Assembly (NCBI GenBank): GCA_961205875.1 | Contig: OY540810.1 | Coordinates: forward strand, 18,414,001-18,478,000 | Length of the DNA stretch: 64,000 nucleotides | Origin: Sialis fuliginosa | Lineage: Eukaryota; Arthropoda; Insecta; Megaloptera; Sialidae | Direction: 5' to 3' | Shown here: positions 9,931 to 23,645 of the stretch, piece after piece | How positions within the stretch are numbered: position 1 is the stretch's first letter | Layout: the number at the start of each line of letters is the position of its first letter | Notes under the pieces: generated by a model | Seen by the model: the letters and a program-made list of their open reading frames with translations, nothing else | Told to the model about the DNA's origin: nothing | Databases searched by the model: none | Position numbers and translations under genes: made by a program

Positions 9931-11896
9931 TTTATGTTTATGTTTATGTTTAATCTTGCGATATTGTTTATGTTTATGATTAAGTTTATATTTAAGTTTA
10001 AGTTTAAGCTTTTTTTTATGTTTTGATTTATGTTTATGTTTATGTTTATGTTTTGGTTTATTTTGATGTTTTGGTTTATGTTTATGTTTATGTTATGGTT
10101 TATGTTTATGTTTTTGTTTATGTTTATGTTTATAATTAAGTTTATATTTAAGTTCAAGTTTAAGCTTTTTTTTATGTTTTGATTTATGTTTATGTTTATG
10201 TTTTGGTTTATTTTTATGTTTTGGTTTATGTTTATGTTTATGTTTTGGTTTATGTTTATGTTTTGGTTTATTTTTATGTTTTGGTATAAATTTATGTTTA
10301 TGTTATGGTTTATGTTTATGTTTTTGTTTATGTTTATGTTTATAATTAAGTTTATATTTAAGTTCAAGTTTAAGCTTTTTTTTATGTTTTGATTTATGTT
10401 TATGTTTATGTTTTGGTTAATGTTTATGTTTATGTTTTGGTTTATGTTTATGTTTATGTTTTGGTTTATGTTTATGTTTTGGTTTATTTTTATGTTTTGG
10501 TTTATGTTTATATTTATGTTTTGGTTTATGTTTATGTTTTGGTTTATGTTTATGTTTATGATTATATTTATGTTTATGTTTATGATTAAGATTATGTTTA
10601 TGTTTAAGTTTATGTTTTAGTTTATGTTTATGTTTTGGTTTATGTTTATGTTTATGTTTTAGTTAATGTTTATGTTTATGTTTATGTTTACGTTTATGTT
10701 AATGTTTATGTTTATGTTTATGTTTTGGTTTATGTTTATGTTTTGGTTTATTTTTATGTTTTGGTTTATGTTTATATTTATGTTTTGGTTTATGTTTATG
10801 TTTTGGTTTATTTTTATGTTTTGGTTTATGTTTATGTTTATGTTTTGGTTTATTTTTATGTTTTGGTTTATGTTTATGTTTTGGTTTATTTTTATGTTTT
10901 GGTTTATGTTTATGTTAATGTTTATGTTCAAGTTTATGTTTATATTTATGTTTATGTTTATGTTTATGTTTATGTTTATGTTTATATTTATGTTTATGTC
11001 TATGTCTATGTTTATGTTAATGTTAATGTTTATGTTTATGTTTATGTTTATGTTTATGTTTATGTTTATGTTTATGTTTATGTTTATGTTTATGTTTATG
11101 TTTATGTTTATGTTTATGTTTATGTTTATGTTTATGTTTATGTTTATGTTTATGTTTATGTTTATGTTTATGTTTATGTTTATATTTATGTCTATGTTTA
11201 TGTTTATGTTTATGTTTATGTTTATGTTTATGTTTATGTTTATGTTTATGTTTATGTTTATGTTTATGTTTATATTTATGTTTATGTCTATGTCTATGTC
11301 TATGTTAATGTGTATGTTTATGTTTATGTTTATGTTTATGTTTATGTTTATGTTTATGTTTATGTTTATGTTTATGTTTATGTTTATGTTTATGTTTATG
11401 TTTATGTTTATGTTTATGTTTATATTTATGTCTATGTTTATGTTTATGTTTATGTTTATGTTTATGTTTATGTTTATGTTTATGTTTATGTTTATGTTTA
11501 TGTTTATGTTTATATTTATGTTTATGTCTATGTCTATGTCTATGTTAATGTTAATGGTTTGGTTTATGTTTATGTTTATGTTTATGTTTATGTTTATGTT
11601 TATGTTTATGTTTATGTTTATGTTTATGTTTATGTTTATGTTTATGTTTATGTTTATGTTTATGTTTATGTTTATGTTTATGTTTATGTTTATGTTTATG
11701 TTTATGTTTATGTTTATGTTTATGTTTATGTTTATGTTTATGTTTATGTTTATGTTTATGTTTATGTTTATGTTTATGTTTATGTTTATGTTTATGTTTA
11801 AGTTTAAGTTTATGTTTTAGTTTATGTTTATGTTTATGTTTTGGTTTATGTTTATGTTTTTGTTTGTTTATATTTTAGCTAAAGTTTATGTTTATG
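9931..11896 (+). repeat. U2 left arm, (TTTATG)n with 240-bp super-repeat
   Basis: This arm is 1,966 bp long. It opens with the AATCTTGCGATATTG insert, then AAGCTT blocks at 10006, 10162 and 10372. From about 10950 to 11560 TCTATG-marked blocks repeat with an exact 240-bp (40-hexamer) period: TCTATG at 11191 and 11431, and the triple TCTATG cluster near 11287 and 11527. A single CpG hexamer, TTTACG, lies near 10687. The arm closes with an unbroken run of about 240 bp (11562-11800). Confidence 0.95.
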
Positions 11897-11910
11897 ACAT
11901 AAACATAAAC
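11884..11910. repeat. Palindrome centre J2 (canonical)
   Basis: 13-bp arms surround an A at 11897, with TTTTAGCTAAA upstream and CATAATAATAAAC downstream. Confidence 0.93.
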
Positions 11911-13883
11911 ATAATAATAAACATAAACATATACATAAACATTAACTTAAACATACACATAACCATAAACAAACATAAACATAAACATAAACATAAACAT
12001 AAACATAAACATAAACATAAACATAAACATAAACATAAACATAAACATAAACATAAACATAAACATAAACATAAACATAAACATAAACATAAACATAAAC
12101 ATAAACATAAACATAAACATAAACATAAACATAAACATAAACATAAACATAAACATAAACATAAACATAAACATAAACATAAACATAAACATAAACATAA
12201 ACATAAACATAAACATAAACATAAACATAAACATAAACATAAACATAAACATAAACCAAAACATAAACATAAACATAAACATAAACATTAACATAAACAT
12301 AAACAAAAACATAAACATAAACATAAACCAAAACATAAACATAAACATAAACCAAAACATAAACATAAACCAAAACATAAACATAAACTAAAACATAAAC
12401 TTAAACATAAACATAATCTTAATCATAAACATAAACATAAATATAATCATAAACACAAACATAAACCAAAACATAAACATAAACCAAAACATAAAGATAA
12501 ACCAAAACATAAAAATTAACCAAAACATAAAAATTAATATAAACCAAAACATAAACATAAACCAAAACATAAACATAAACTAAAACATAAACTTAAACAT
12601 AAACATAATCTTAATCATAAACATAAACATAAATATAAACATAAACATAAACATAAACCAAAACATAAACATAAACCAAAACATAAACATAAACATAAAC
12701 CAAAACATAAACATAAACATAATCTTAATCATAAACATAAACATAAATATAAACATAAACAAAAACATAAACCAAAACATAAACCAAAACATAAACCAAA
12801 ACATAAACAAAAACATAAACATTAACAAAAACATAAACATTAACATAAATCAAAACATAAACATAAACCAAAACATAAACATAAACATAAACTTAAACAT
12901 AAACATAAAAATAAACATAAACATAAACTAAAACATAAACATAAACCAAAACATAAACATAAACCAAAACATAAACATAAACATAAACATAAACATAAAC
13001 ATAAACATAAACATAAACATAAACATAAACATAAACATAAACATAAACATATACATAAACATAAACATAAACATAAACATAAACATAAACATAAACATAA
13101 ACCAAAACATAAACATAAACCAAAACATAAACATAAACCAAAACATAAACATAAACCAAAACATAAACATAAACTAAAACATAAACTTAAACATAAACAT
13201 AATCTTAATCATAAACATAAAAATATAATCATAAACACAAACATAAACCAAAACATAAACATAAACCAAAACATAAAGATAAACCAAAACATAAAAATTA
13301 ACCAAAACATAAAAATTAACATAAACCAAAACATAAACATAAACCAAAACATAAACATAAACTAAAACATAAACTTAAACATAAACATAATCTTAATCAT
13401 AAACATAAACATAAATATAAACATAAACATAAACATAAACCAAAACATAAACATAAACCAAAACATAAACATAAACATAAACCAAAACATAATCATAAAC
13501 TAAAACATAAACTTAAACATAAACATAATCTTAATCATAAACATAAACATAAATATAAACATAAACAAAAACATAAACCAAAACATAAACCAAAACATAA
13601 ACCAAAGCATAAACAAAAACATAAACATTAACAAAAACATAAACATAAACATAAACTTAAACATAAACATAAACATAAACATAAACATAAACATAAACAT
13701 AAACTAAAACATAAACATAAACCAAAACATAAACATAAACCAAAACATAAACATAAACCAAAACATAAACATAAACCAAAACATAAACTTAAACCTAAAC
13801 ATAAACATAAACCAAAACATAAACATAAACCAAAACATTAACTAAAACATAAACATTATCTTAATCATAAACATAAACATAAT
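11898..13883 (-). repeat. U2 right arm, (CATAAA)n
   Basis: This arm is 1,986 bp long. A long unbroken run (about 11970-12255) is followed by composite blocks with CATAATCTTAATC, CATAAAAATTAACC and CCAAAGC. Block order matches the right arms of U3 (1,956 bp) and U5 (1,920 bp); the length differences are exact multiples of 6. Confidence 0.95.
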
Positions 13884-14329
13884 CCTTAACATCTAATTAC
13901 TAATCGGAAATTGAGAGTCTTAAATTCTAGATTTGATTTAATTTGTTGTAATTTGAGTGAAATGATGCTTTTAGAATCAATTCGAATTAAATTATTTTAA
14001 AATCTTTCGAAATAGACTAGACAAAATAATTTAATGTGCTTGTAAAATCGAATTGAGTCGAAAAGCATCATTTCAATAAAATTACATCAAATTAAGTCAA
14101 ATCTAGACTTTTTGACTTAAAATTTCCGATTAGCGCCGAAACTTTTCGAATTGATTTAAAAATCTTGGTTCCGATAGACTGTTTGATACGAATCGAGACA
14201 ATTATTATCAAATAAATACAAAATACAACGAATTAATACTAATCATGTCGATTTGTATCTAATCTGTCTTGAGGTAGATTTAATATAAATTGTTTTTTTT
14301 GCATAATCGAATTGAGTCGAAATGTGTTG
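13884..14329 (+). repeat. Spacer S3 (446 bp)
   Basis: Full length. Private variant: TTTAATGTGCTTG in the central part of the foldback, where other copies have TTTAATTTGCTTG. Confidence 0.96.
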
Positions 14330-15317
14330 TTTATGTTTATGTTTATGTTTAATCTTGCGATATTGTTTATGTTTATGATTAAGTTTATGTTTATAATTAA
14401 GTTTATATTTAAGTTTAAGTTTAAGCTTTTTTTTATGTTTTGATTTATGTTTATGTTTATGTTTATGTTTTGGTTTATTTTGATGTTTTGGTTTATGTTT
14501 ATGTTTATGTTTATGTTTATGTTTATGTTTATGTTTATGTTTATGTTTATGTTTATGTTTATGTTTATGTTTATGTTTATGTTTATGTTTATGTTTATAT
14601 TTATGTCTATGTTTATGTTTATGTTTATGTTTATGTTTATGTTTATGTTTATGTTTATGTTTATGTTTATGTTTATGTTTATGTTTATATTTATGTTTAT
14701 GTCTATGTCTATGTCTATGTTAATGTGTATGTTTATGTTTATGTTTATGTTTATGTTTATGTTTATGTTTATGTTTATGTTTATGTTTATGTTTATGTTT
14801 ATGTTTATGTTTATGTTTATGTTTATGTTTATGTTTATATTTATGTCTATGTTTATGTTTATGTTTATGTTTATGTTTATGTTTATGTTTATGTTTATGT
14901 TTATGTTTATGTTTATGTTTATGTTTATGTTTATGTTTATGTTTATATTTATGTTTATGTCTATGTCTATGTTTATGTTAATGTTAATGGTTTGGTTTAT
15001 GTTTATGTTTATGTTTATGTTTATGTTTATGTTTATGTTTATGTTTATGTTTATGTTTATGTTTATGTTTATGTTTATGTTTATGTTTATGTTTATGTTT
15101 ATGTTTATGTTTATGTTTATGTTTATGTTTATGTTTATGTTTATGTTTATGTTTATGTTTATGTTTATGTTTATGTTTATGTTTATGTTTATGTTTATGT
15201 TTATGTTTATGTTTATGTTTAAGTTTAAGTTTATGTTTTAGTTTATGTTTATGTTTATGTTTTGGTTTATGTTTATGTTTTTGTTTGTTTATATTTTAGC
15301 TAAAGTTTATGTTTATG
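14330..15317 (+). repeat. U3 left arm, short (TTTATG)n
   Basis: At 988 bp this is like the U2 left arm with about 1 kb of TTTTGG-rich blocks missing. There is one AAGCTT block (14423). The TCTATG blocks recur with the 240-bp period (the same sequence begins lines at 14581 and 14821). An unbroken run of about 220 bp (14998-15218) leads to the centre. Confidence 0.95.
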
Positions 15318-15331
15318 ACATAAACATAAAC
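15305..15331. repeat. Palindrome centre J3 (canonical)
   Basis: 13-bp arms surround an A at 15318. Just downstream is a private variant, CTTAAGCATACAC, where others read CTTAAACATACAC. Confidence 0.93.
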
Positions 15332-17274
15332 ATAATAATAAACATAAACATATACATAAACATTAACTTAAGCATACACATAACCATAAACAAACATAAA
15401 CATAAACATAAACATAAACATAAACATAAACATAAACATAAACATAAACATAAACATAAACATAAACATAAACATAAACATAAACATAAACATAAACATA
15501 AACATAAACATAAACATAAACATAAACATAAACATAAACATAAACATAAACATAAACATAAACATAAACATAAACATAAACATAAACATAAACATAAACA
15601 TAAACATAAACATAAACATAAACATAAACCAAAACATAAACATAAACATAAACATAAACATTAACATAAACATAAACAAAAACATAAACATAAACATAAA
15701 CCAAAACATAAACATAAACATAAACCAAAACATAAACATAAACCAAAACATAAACATAAACCAAAACATAAACATAAACTAAAACATAAACTTAAACATA
15801 AACATAATCTTAATCATAAACATAAACATAAATATAATCATAAACACAAACATAAACCAAAACATAAACATAAACCAAAACATAAAGATAAACCAAAACA
15901 TAAAAATTAACCAAAACATAAAAATTAATATAAACCAAAACATAAACATAAACCAAAACATAAACATAAACTAAAACATAAACTTAAACATAAACATAAT
16001 CTTAATCATAAACATAAACATAAATATAAACATAAACATAAACATAAACCAAAACATAAACATAAACCAAAACATAAACATAAACATAAACCAAAACATA
16101 AACATAAACATAATCTTAATCATAAACATAAACATAAATATAAACATAAACAAAAACATAAACCAAAACATAAACCAAAACATAAACCAAAACATAAACA
16201 AAAACATAAACATTAACAAAAACATAAACATTAACATAAATCAAAACATAAACATAAACCAAAACATAAACATAAACATAAACTTAAACATAAACATAAA
16301 AATAAACATAAACATAAACTAAAACATAAACATAAACCAAAACATAAACATAAACCAAAACATAAACATAAACCAAAACATAAACATAAACATAAACATA
16401 AACATAAACATAAACATAAACATAAACATAAACATAAACATAAACATAAACATAAACATAAACATAAACATAAACATAAACATAAACATAAACATAAACC
16501 AAAACATAAACATAAACCAAAACATAAACATAAACCAAAACATAAACATAAACCAAAACATAAACATAAACTAAAACATAAACTTAAACATAAACATAAT
16601 CTTAATCATAAACATAAAAATATAATCATAAACACAAACATAAACCAAAACATAAACATAAACCAAAACATAAAGATAAACCAAAACATAAAAATTAACC
16701 AAAACATAAAAATTAACATAAACCAAAACATAAACATAAACCAAAACATAAACATAAACTAAAACATAAACTTAAACATAAACATAATCTTAATCATAAA
16801 CATAAACATAAATATAAACATAAACATAAACATAAACCAAAACATAAACATAAACCAAAACATAAACATAAACATAAACCAAAACATAATCATAAACTAA
16901 AACATAAACTTAAACATAAACATAATCTTAATCATAAACATAAACATAAATATAAACATAAACAAAAACATAAACCAAAACATAAACCAAAACATAAACC
17001 AAAGCATAAACAAAAACATAAACATTAACAAAAACATAAACATAAACATAAACTTAAACATAAACATAAACATAAACATAAACATAAACATAAACTAAAA
17101 CATAAACATAAACCAAAACATAAACATAAACCAAAACATAAACATAAACCAAAACATAAACATAAACCAAAACATAAACTTAAACCTAAACATAAACATT
17201 AACCAAAACATAAACATAAACCAAAACATTAACTAAAACATAAACATTATCTTAATCATAAACATAAACATAAT
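15319..17274 (-). repeat. U3 right arm, (CATAAA)n
   Basis: 1,956 bp, 30 bp (five hexamers) shorter than the U2 right arm and with the same block order. Near 17198 it has CATTAACCAAAAC where U2 has CATAAACCAAAAC. U5 shares this substitution. Confidence 0.95.
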
Positions 17275-17720
17275 CCTTAACATCTAATTACTAATCGGAA
17301 ATTGAGAGTCTTAAATTCTAGATTTGATTTAATTTGTTGTAATTTGAGTGAAATGATGCTTTTAGAATCAATTCGAATTAAATTATTTTAAAATCTTTCG
17401 AAATAGACTAGACAAAATAATTTAATTTGCTTGTAAAATCGAATTGAGTCGAAAAGCATCATTTCAATAAAATTACATCAAATTAAGTCAAATCTAGACT
17501 TTTTGACTTAAAATTTCCGATTAGCGCCGAAACTTTTCGAATTGATTTAAAAATCTTGGTTCCGATAGACTGTTTGATACGAATCGAGACAATTATTATC
17601 AAATAAATACAAAATACAACGAATTAATACTAATCATGTCGATTTGTATCTAATCTGTCTTGAGGTAGATTTAATATAAATTGTTTTTTTTGCATAATCG
17701 AATTGAGTCGAAATGTGTTG
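17275..17720 (+). repeat. Spacer S4 (446 bp)
   Basis: Full-length majority-type copy with the same ends and internal foldback as S2. Confidence 0.96.
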
Positions 17721-20700
17721 TTTATGTTTATGTTTATGTTTAATCTTGCGATATTGTTTATGTTTATGATTAAGTTTATATTTAAGTTTAAGTTTAAGCT
17801 TTTTTTTATGTTTTGATTTATGTTTATGTTTATGTTTATGTTTTGGTTTATTTTGATGTTTTGGTTTATGTTTATGTTTATGTTATGGTTTATGTTTATG
17901 TTTTTGTTTATGTTTATGTTTATAATTAAGTTTATATTTAAGTTCAAGTTTAAGCTTTTTTTTATGTTTTGATTTATGTTTATGTTTATGTTTTGGTTTA
18001 TTTTTATGTTTTGGTTTATGTTTATGTTTATGTTTTGGTTTATGTTTATGTTTTGGTTTATTTTTATGTTTTGGTATAAATTTATGTTTATGTTATGGTT
18101 TATGTTTATGTTTTTGTTTATGTTTATGTTTATAATTAAGTTTATATTTAAGTTCAAGTTTAAGCTTTTTTTTATGTTTTGATTTATGTTTATGTTTATG
18201 TTTTGGTTAATGTTTATGTTTATGTTTTGGTTTATTTTTATGTTTTGGTTTATGTTTATGTTTATGTTTTGGTTTATGTTTATGTTTTGGTTTATTTTTA
18301 TGTTTTGGTTTATGTTTATATTTATGTTTTGGTTTATGTTTATGTTTTGGTTTATTTTTATGTTTTGGTTTATGTTTATGTTTATGTTTTGGTTTATTTT
18401 TATGTTTTGGTTTATGTTTATGTTTTGGTTTATTTTTATGTTTTGGTTTATGTTTATGTTTATGTTTATGTTCAAGTTTATGTTTATATTTATGTTTATG
18501 TTTATGTTTATGTTTATGTTTATGTTTATGTTTATGTTTATGTTTATATTTATGTCTCTGTTTATGTTTATGTTTATGTTTATGTTTATGTTTATGTTTA
18601 TGTTTATGTTTATGTTTATATTTATGTTTATGTCTATGTCTATGTTTATGTTAATGTTAATGTTTATGTTTATGTTTATGTTTATGTTTATGTTTATGTT
18701 TATGTTTATGTTTATGTTTATGTTTATGTTTATGTTTATGTTTATGTTTATGTTTATGTTTATGTTTATGTTTATGTTTATGTTTATGTTTATGTTTATG
18801 TTTATGTTTATGTTTATGTTTATATTTATGTCTATGTTTATGTTTATGTTTATGTTTATGTTTATGTTTATGTTTATGTTTATGTTTATGTTTATGTTTA
18901 TATTTATGTTTATGTCTATGTCTATGTTTATGTTAATGAGTATGTTTATGTTTATGTTTATGTTTATGTTTATGTTTATGTTTATGTTTATGTTTATGTT
19001 TATGTTTATGTTTATGTTTATGTTTATGTTTATGTTTATGTTTATGTTTATGTTTATATTTATGTCTATGTTTATGTTTATGTTTATGTTTATGTTTATG
19101 TTTATGTTTATGTTTATGTTTATGTTTATGTTTATGTTTATGTTTATGTTTATATTTATGTTTATGTCTATGTCTATGTTTATGTTAATGTTAATGGTTT
19201 GGTTTATGTTTATGTTTATGTTTATGTTTATGTTTATGTTTATGTTTATGTTTATGTTTATGTTTATGTTTTGGTTTATGTTTATGTTTTGGTTTATTTT
19301 TATGTTTTGGTATAAATTTATGTTTATGTTATGGTTTATGTTTTTGTTTATGTTTATGTTTATAATTAAGTTTATATTTAAGTTCAAGTTTAAGCTTTTT
19401 TTTATGTTTTGATTTATGTTTATGTTTATGTTTTGGTTAATGTTTATGTTTATGTTTTGGTTTATTTTTATGTTTTGGTTTATGTTTATGTTTATGTTTT
19501 GGTTTATGTTTATGTTTTGGTTTATTTTTATGTTTTGGTTTATGTTTATATTTATGTTTTGGTTTATGTTTATGTTTTGGTTTATTTTTATGTTTTGGTT
19601 TATGTTTATGTTTATGTTTTGGTTTATTTTTATGTTTTGGTTTATGTTTATGTTTTGGTTTATTTTTATGTTTTGGTTTATGTTTATGTTTATGTTTATG
19701 TTCAAGTTTATGTTTATATTTATGTTTATGTTTATGTTTATGTTTATGTTTATGTTTATGTTTATGTTTATATTTATGTCTCTGTTTATGTTTATGTTTA
19801 TGTTTATGTTTATGTTTATGTTTATGTTTATGTTTATGTTTATATTTATGTTTATGTCTATGTCTATGTTTATGTTAATGTTAATGTTTATGTTTATGTT
19901 TATGTTTATGTTTATGTTTATGTTTATGTTTATGTTTATGTTTATGTTTATGTTTATGTTTATGTTTATGTTTATGTTTATGTTTATGTTTATGTTTATG
20001 TTTATGTTTATGTTTATATTTATGTCTATGTTTATGTTTATGTTTATGTTTATGTTTATGTTTATGTTTATGTTTATGTTTATGTTTATGTTTATGTTTA
20101 TATTTATGTTTATGTCTATGTCTATGTTTATGTTAATGTGTATGTTTATGTTTATGTTTATGTTTATGTTTATGTTTATGTTTATGTTTATGTTTATGTT
20201 TATGTTTATGTTTATGTTTATGTTTATGTTTATGTTTATGTTTATGTTTATGTTTATGTTTATATTTATGTCTATGTTTATGTTTATGTTTATGTTTATG
20301 TTTATGTTTATGTTTATGTTTATGTTTATGTTTATGTTTATGTTTATGTTTATGTTTATGTTTTGGTTTATGTTTATGTTTTGGTTTATTTTTATGTTTT
20401 GGTTTATGTTTATGTTTATGTTTATGTTTATGTTTATGTTTATGTTTATGTTTATGTTTATGTTTATGTTTATGTTTATGTTTATGTTTATGTTTATGTT
20501 TATGTTTATGTTTATGTTTATGTTTATGTTTATGTTTATTTTTATGTTTATGTTTATGTTTATGTTTATGTTTATGTTTATGTTTATGTTTATGTTTATG
20601 TTTATGTTTATGTTTATGTTTATGTTTATGTTTATGTTTATGTTTATGTTTATGTTTATGTTTATATTTATGTCTATGTTTATGTTTATGTTTATGTTTA

Positions 20701-21060
20701 TGTTTATGTTTATGTTTATGTTTATGTTTATGTTTATATTTATTTTTATGTCTATGTCTATGTTTATGTTAATGTTAATGTTTATGTTTATGTTTATGTT
20801 TATGTTTATGTTTATGTTTATGTTTATGTTTATGTTTATGTTTATGTTTATGTTTATGTTTATGTTTATGTTTATGTTTATGTTTATGTTTATGTTTATG
20901 TTTATGTTTATGTTTATGTTTATGTTTATGTTTATGTTTATGTTTATGTTTATGTTTTAGTTTAAGTTTATGTTTTAGTTTATGTTTATGTTTATGTTTA
21001 TGTTTTGGTTTATGTTTATGTTTTTGTTTGTTTATATTTTAGCTAAAGTTTATGTTTATG
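17721..21060 (+). repeat. U4 left arm, chimeric (TTTATG)n
   Basis: This arm is 3,340 bp long. AAGCTT blocks lie at 17796, 17952, 18162 and 19392. The segment starting with TTTTGGTTAATG near 18200 is repeated about 1,230 bp later (near 19430). The second copy stops matching near 20350 and continues with blocks like the end of the U1 left arm (compare 20353-20965 with 6655-7233). The arm therefore looks like a join between a U6-like left part and a U1-like right part. The TCTCTG variant occurs at 18555 and 19780. Confidence 0.94.
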
Positions 21061-21074
21061 ACATAAACATAAAC
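21048..21074. repeat. Palindrome centre J4
   Basis: 13-bp arms surround an A at 21061. It carries the CATTATAATAAAC variant shared only with J1. Confidence 0.93.
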
Positions 21075-23199
21075 ATTATAATAAACATAAACATATACAT
21101 AAACATTAACATAAACATAAACATAAACATAAACATAAACTAAAACATAAACATAAACCAAAACATAAACATAAACCAAAACATAAACATAAACATAAAC
21201 ATAAACATAAACATAAACATAAACATAAACATAAACATAAACATAAACATAAACATAAACATAAACATAAACATAAACATAAACATAAACATAAACATAA
21301 ACCAAAACATAAACATAAACATAAACTTAAACATAAACATAAACATAAACATTAACATAAACATAAACAAAAACATAAACATAAACATAAACCAAAACAT
21401 AAACACAAACATAAACCAAAACATAAACCAAAACATAAACATAAACCAAAACATAAACATAAACCAAAACATAAACATAAACCAAAACATAAACATAAAC
21501 TAAAACATAAATTTAAACATAAACATAATCTTAATCATAAACATAAACATAAATATAATCATAAACACAAAAATAAACCAAAACATAAACATAAACCAAA
21601 ACATAAAGATAAACCAAAACATAAAAATTAACCAAAACATAAAAATTAACATAAACCAAAACATAAACATAAACCAAAACATAAACATAAACTAAAACAT
21701 AAACTTAAACATAAACATAATCTTAATCATAAACATAAACATAAATATAAACATAAACATAAACATAAACCAAAACATAAACATAAACCAAAACATAAAC
21801 ATAAACATAAACCAAAACATAAACATAAACTAAAACATAAACTTAAACATAAACATAATCTTAATCATAAACATAAACATAAATATAAACATAAACAAAA
21901 ACATAAACCAAAACATAAACCAAAACATAAACCAAAGCATAAACAAAAACATAAACATTAACAAAAACATAAACATTAACATAAATCAAAACATAAACAT
22001 AAACCGAAACATAAACATAAACATAAACTTAAACATAAACATAAACATAAACATAAACATAAACATAAACATAAACATAAACATAAACATAAACATAAAC
22101 ATAAACATAAACTAAAACATAAACATAAACCAAAACATAAACATAAACCAAAACATAAACATAAACATAAACATAAACATAAACATAAACATAAACATAA
22201 ACATAAACATAAACATAAACATAAACATAAACATAAACATAAACATAAACATAAACATAAACATAAACATAAACATAAACCAAAACATAAACATAAACAT
22301 AAACTTAAACATAAACATAAACATAAACATTAACATAAACATAAACAAAAACATAAACATAAACATAAACCAAAACATAAACATAAACATAAACCAAAAC
22401 ATAAACATAAACCAAAACATAAACATAAACCAAAACATAAACATAAACCAAAACATAAACATAAACTAAAACATAAACTTAAACATAAACATAATCTTAA
22501 TCATAAACATAAAAATATAATCATAAACACAAACATAAACCAAAACATAAACATAAACCAAAACATAAAGATAAACCAAAACATAAAAATTAACCAAAAC
22601 ATAAAAATTAACATAAACCAAAACATAAACATAAACCAAAACATAAACATAAACTAAAACATAAACTTAAACATAAACATAATCTTAATCATAAACATAA
22701 ACATAAATATAAACATAAACATAAACATAAACCAAAACATAAACATAAACCAAAACATAAACATAAACATAAACCAAAACATAAACATAAACTAAAACAT
22801 AAACTTAAACATAAACATAATCTTAATCATAAACATAAACATAAATATAAACATAAACAAAAACATAAACCAAAACATAAACAAAAACATAAACATTAAC
22901 AAAAACATAAACATTAACATAAATCAAAACATAAACATAAACCAAAACATAAACATAAACATAAACTTAAACATAAACATAAACATAAACATAAACATAA
23001 ACATAAACATAAACATAAACTAAAACATAAACATAAACCAAAACATAAACATAAACCAAAACATAAACATAAACCAAAACATAAACATAAACCAAAACAT
23101 AAACTTAAACCTAAACATAAACATAAACCAAAACATAAACATAAACCAAAACATTAACTAAAACATAAACATTATCTTAATCATAAACATAAACATAAT
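21062..23199 (-). repeat. U4 right arm, (CATAAA)n
   Basis: 2,138 bp, with the same block order and rare variants as the U1 right arm, including CATAAAAATAAACC, CCAAAGC and a CCGAAAC near 22005. It lacks the one-base lattice shift seen in U1. Confidence 0.95.
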
Positions 23200-23645
23200 C
23201 CTTAACATCTAATTACTAATCGGAAATTGAGAGTCTTAAATTCTAGATTTGATTTAATTTGTTGTAATTTGAGTGAAATGATGCTTTTAGAATCAATTCG
23301 AATTAAATTATTTTAAAATCTTTCGAAATAGACTAGACAAAATAATTTAATTTGCTTGTAAAATCGAATTGAGTCGAAAAGCATCATTTCAATAAAATTA
23401 CATCAAATTAAGTCAAATCTAGACTTTTTGACTTAAAATTTCCGATTAGCGCCGAAACTTTTCGAATTGATTTAAAAATCTTGGTTCCGATAGACTGTTT
23501 GATACGAATCGAGACAATTATTATCAAATAAATACAAAATACAACGAATTAATACTAATCATGTCGATTTGTATCTAATCTGTCTTGAGGTAGATTTAAT
23601 ATAAATTGTTTTTTTTGCATAATCGAATTGAGTCGAAATGTGTTG
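23200..23645 (+). repeat. Spacer S5 (446 bp)
   Basis: Full-length majority-type copy. I saw no private variant. Confidence 0.96.

Noticed and set aside
17630..19705. 691-codon minus-strand open frame rich in Asn-Ile
   Set aside because: It is the CATAAA/TTTATG lattice read in one frame, with a few residues from spacer S4 at its C-terminal end. Equivalent frames of other lengths start and stop wherever variant hexamers allow. There is no domain and no codon bias apart from the repeat.
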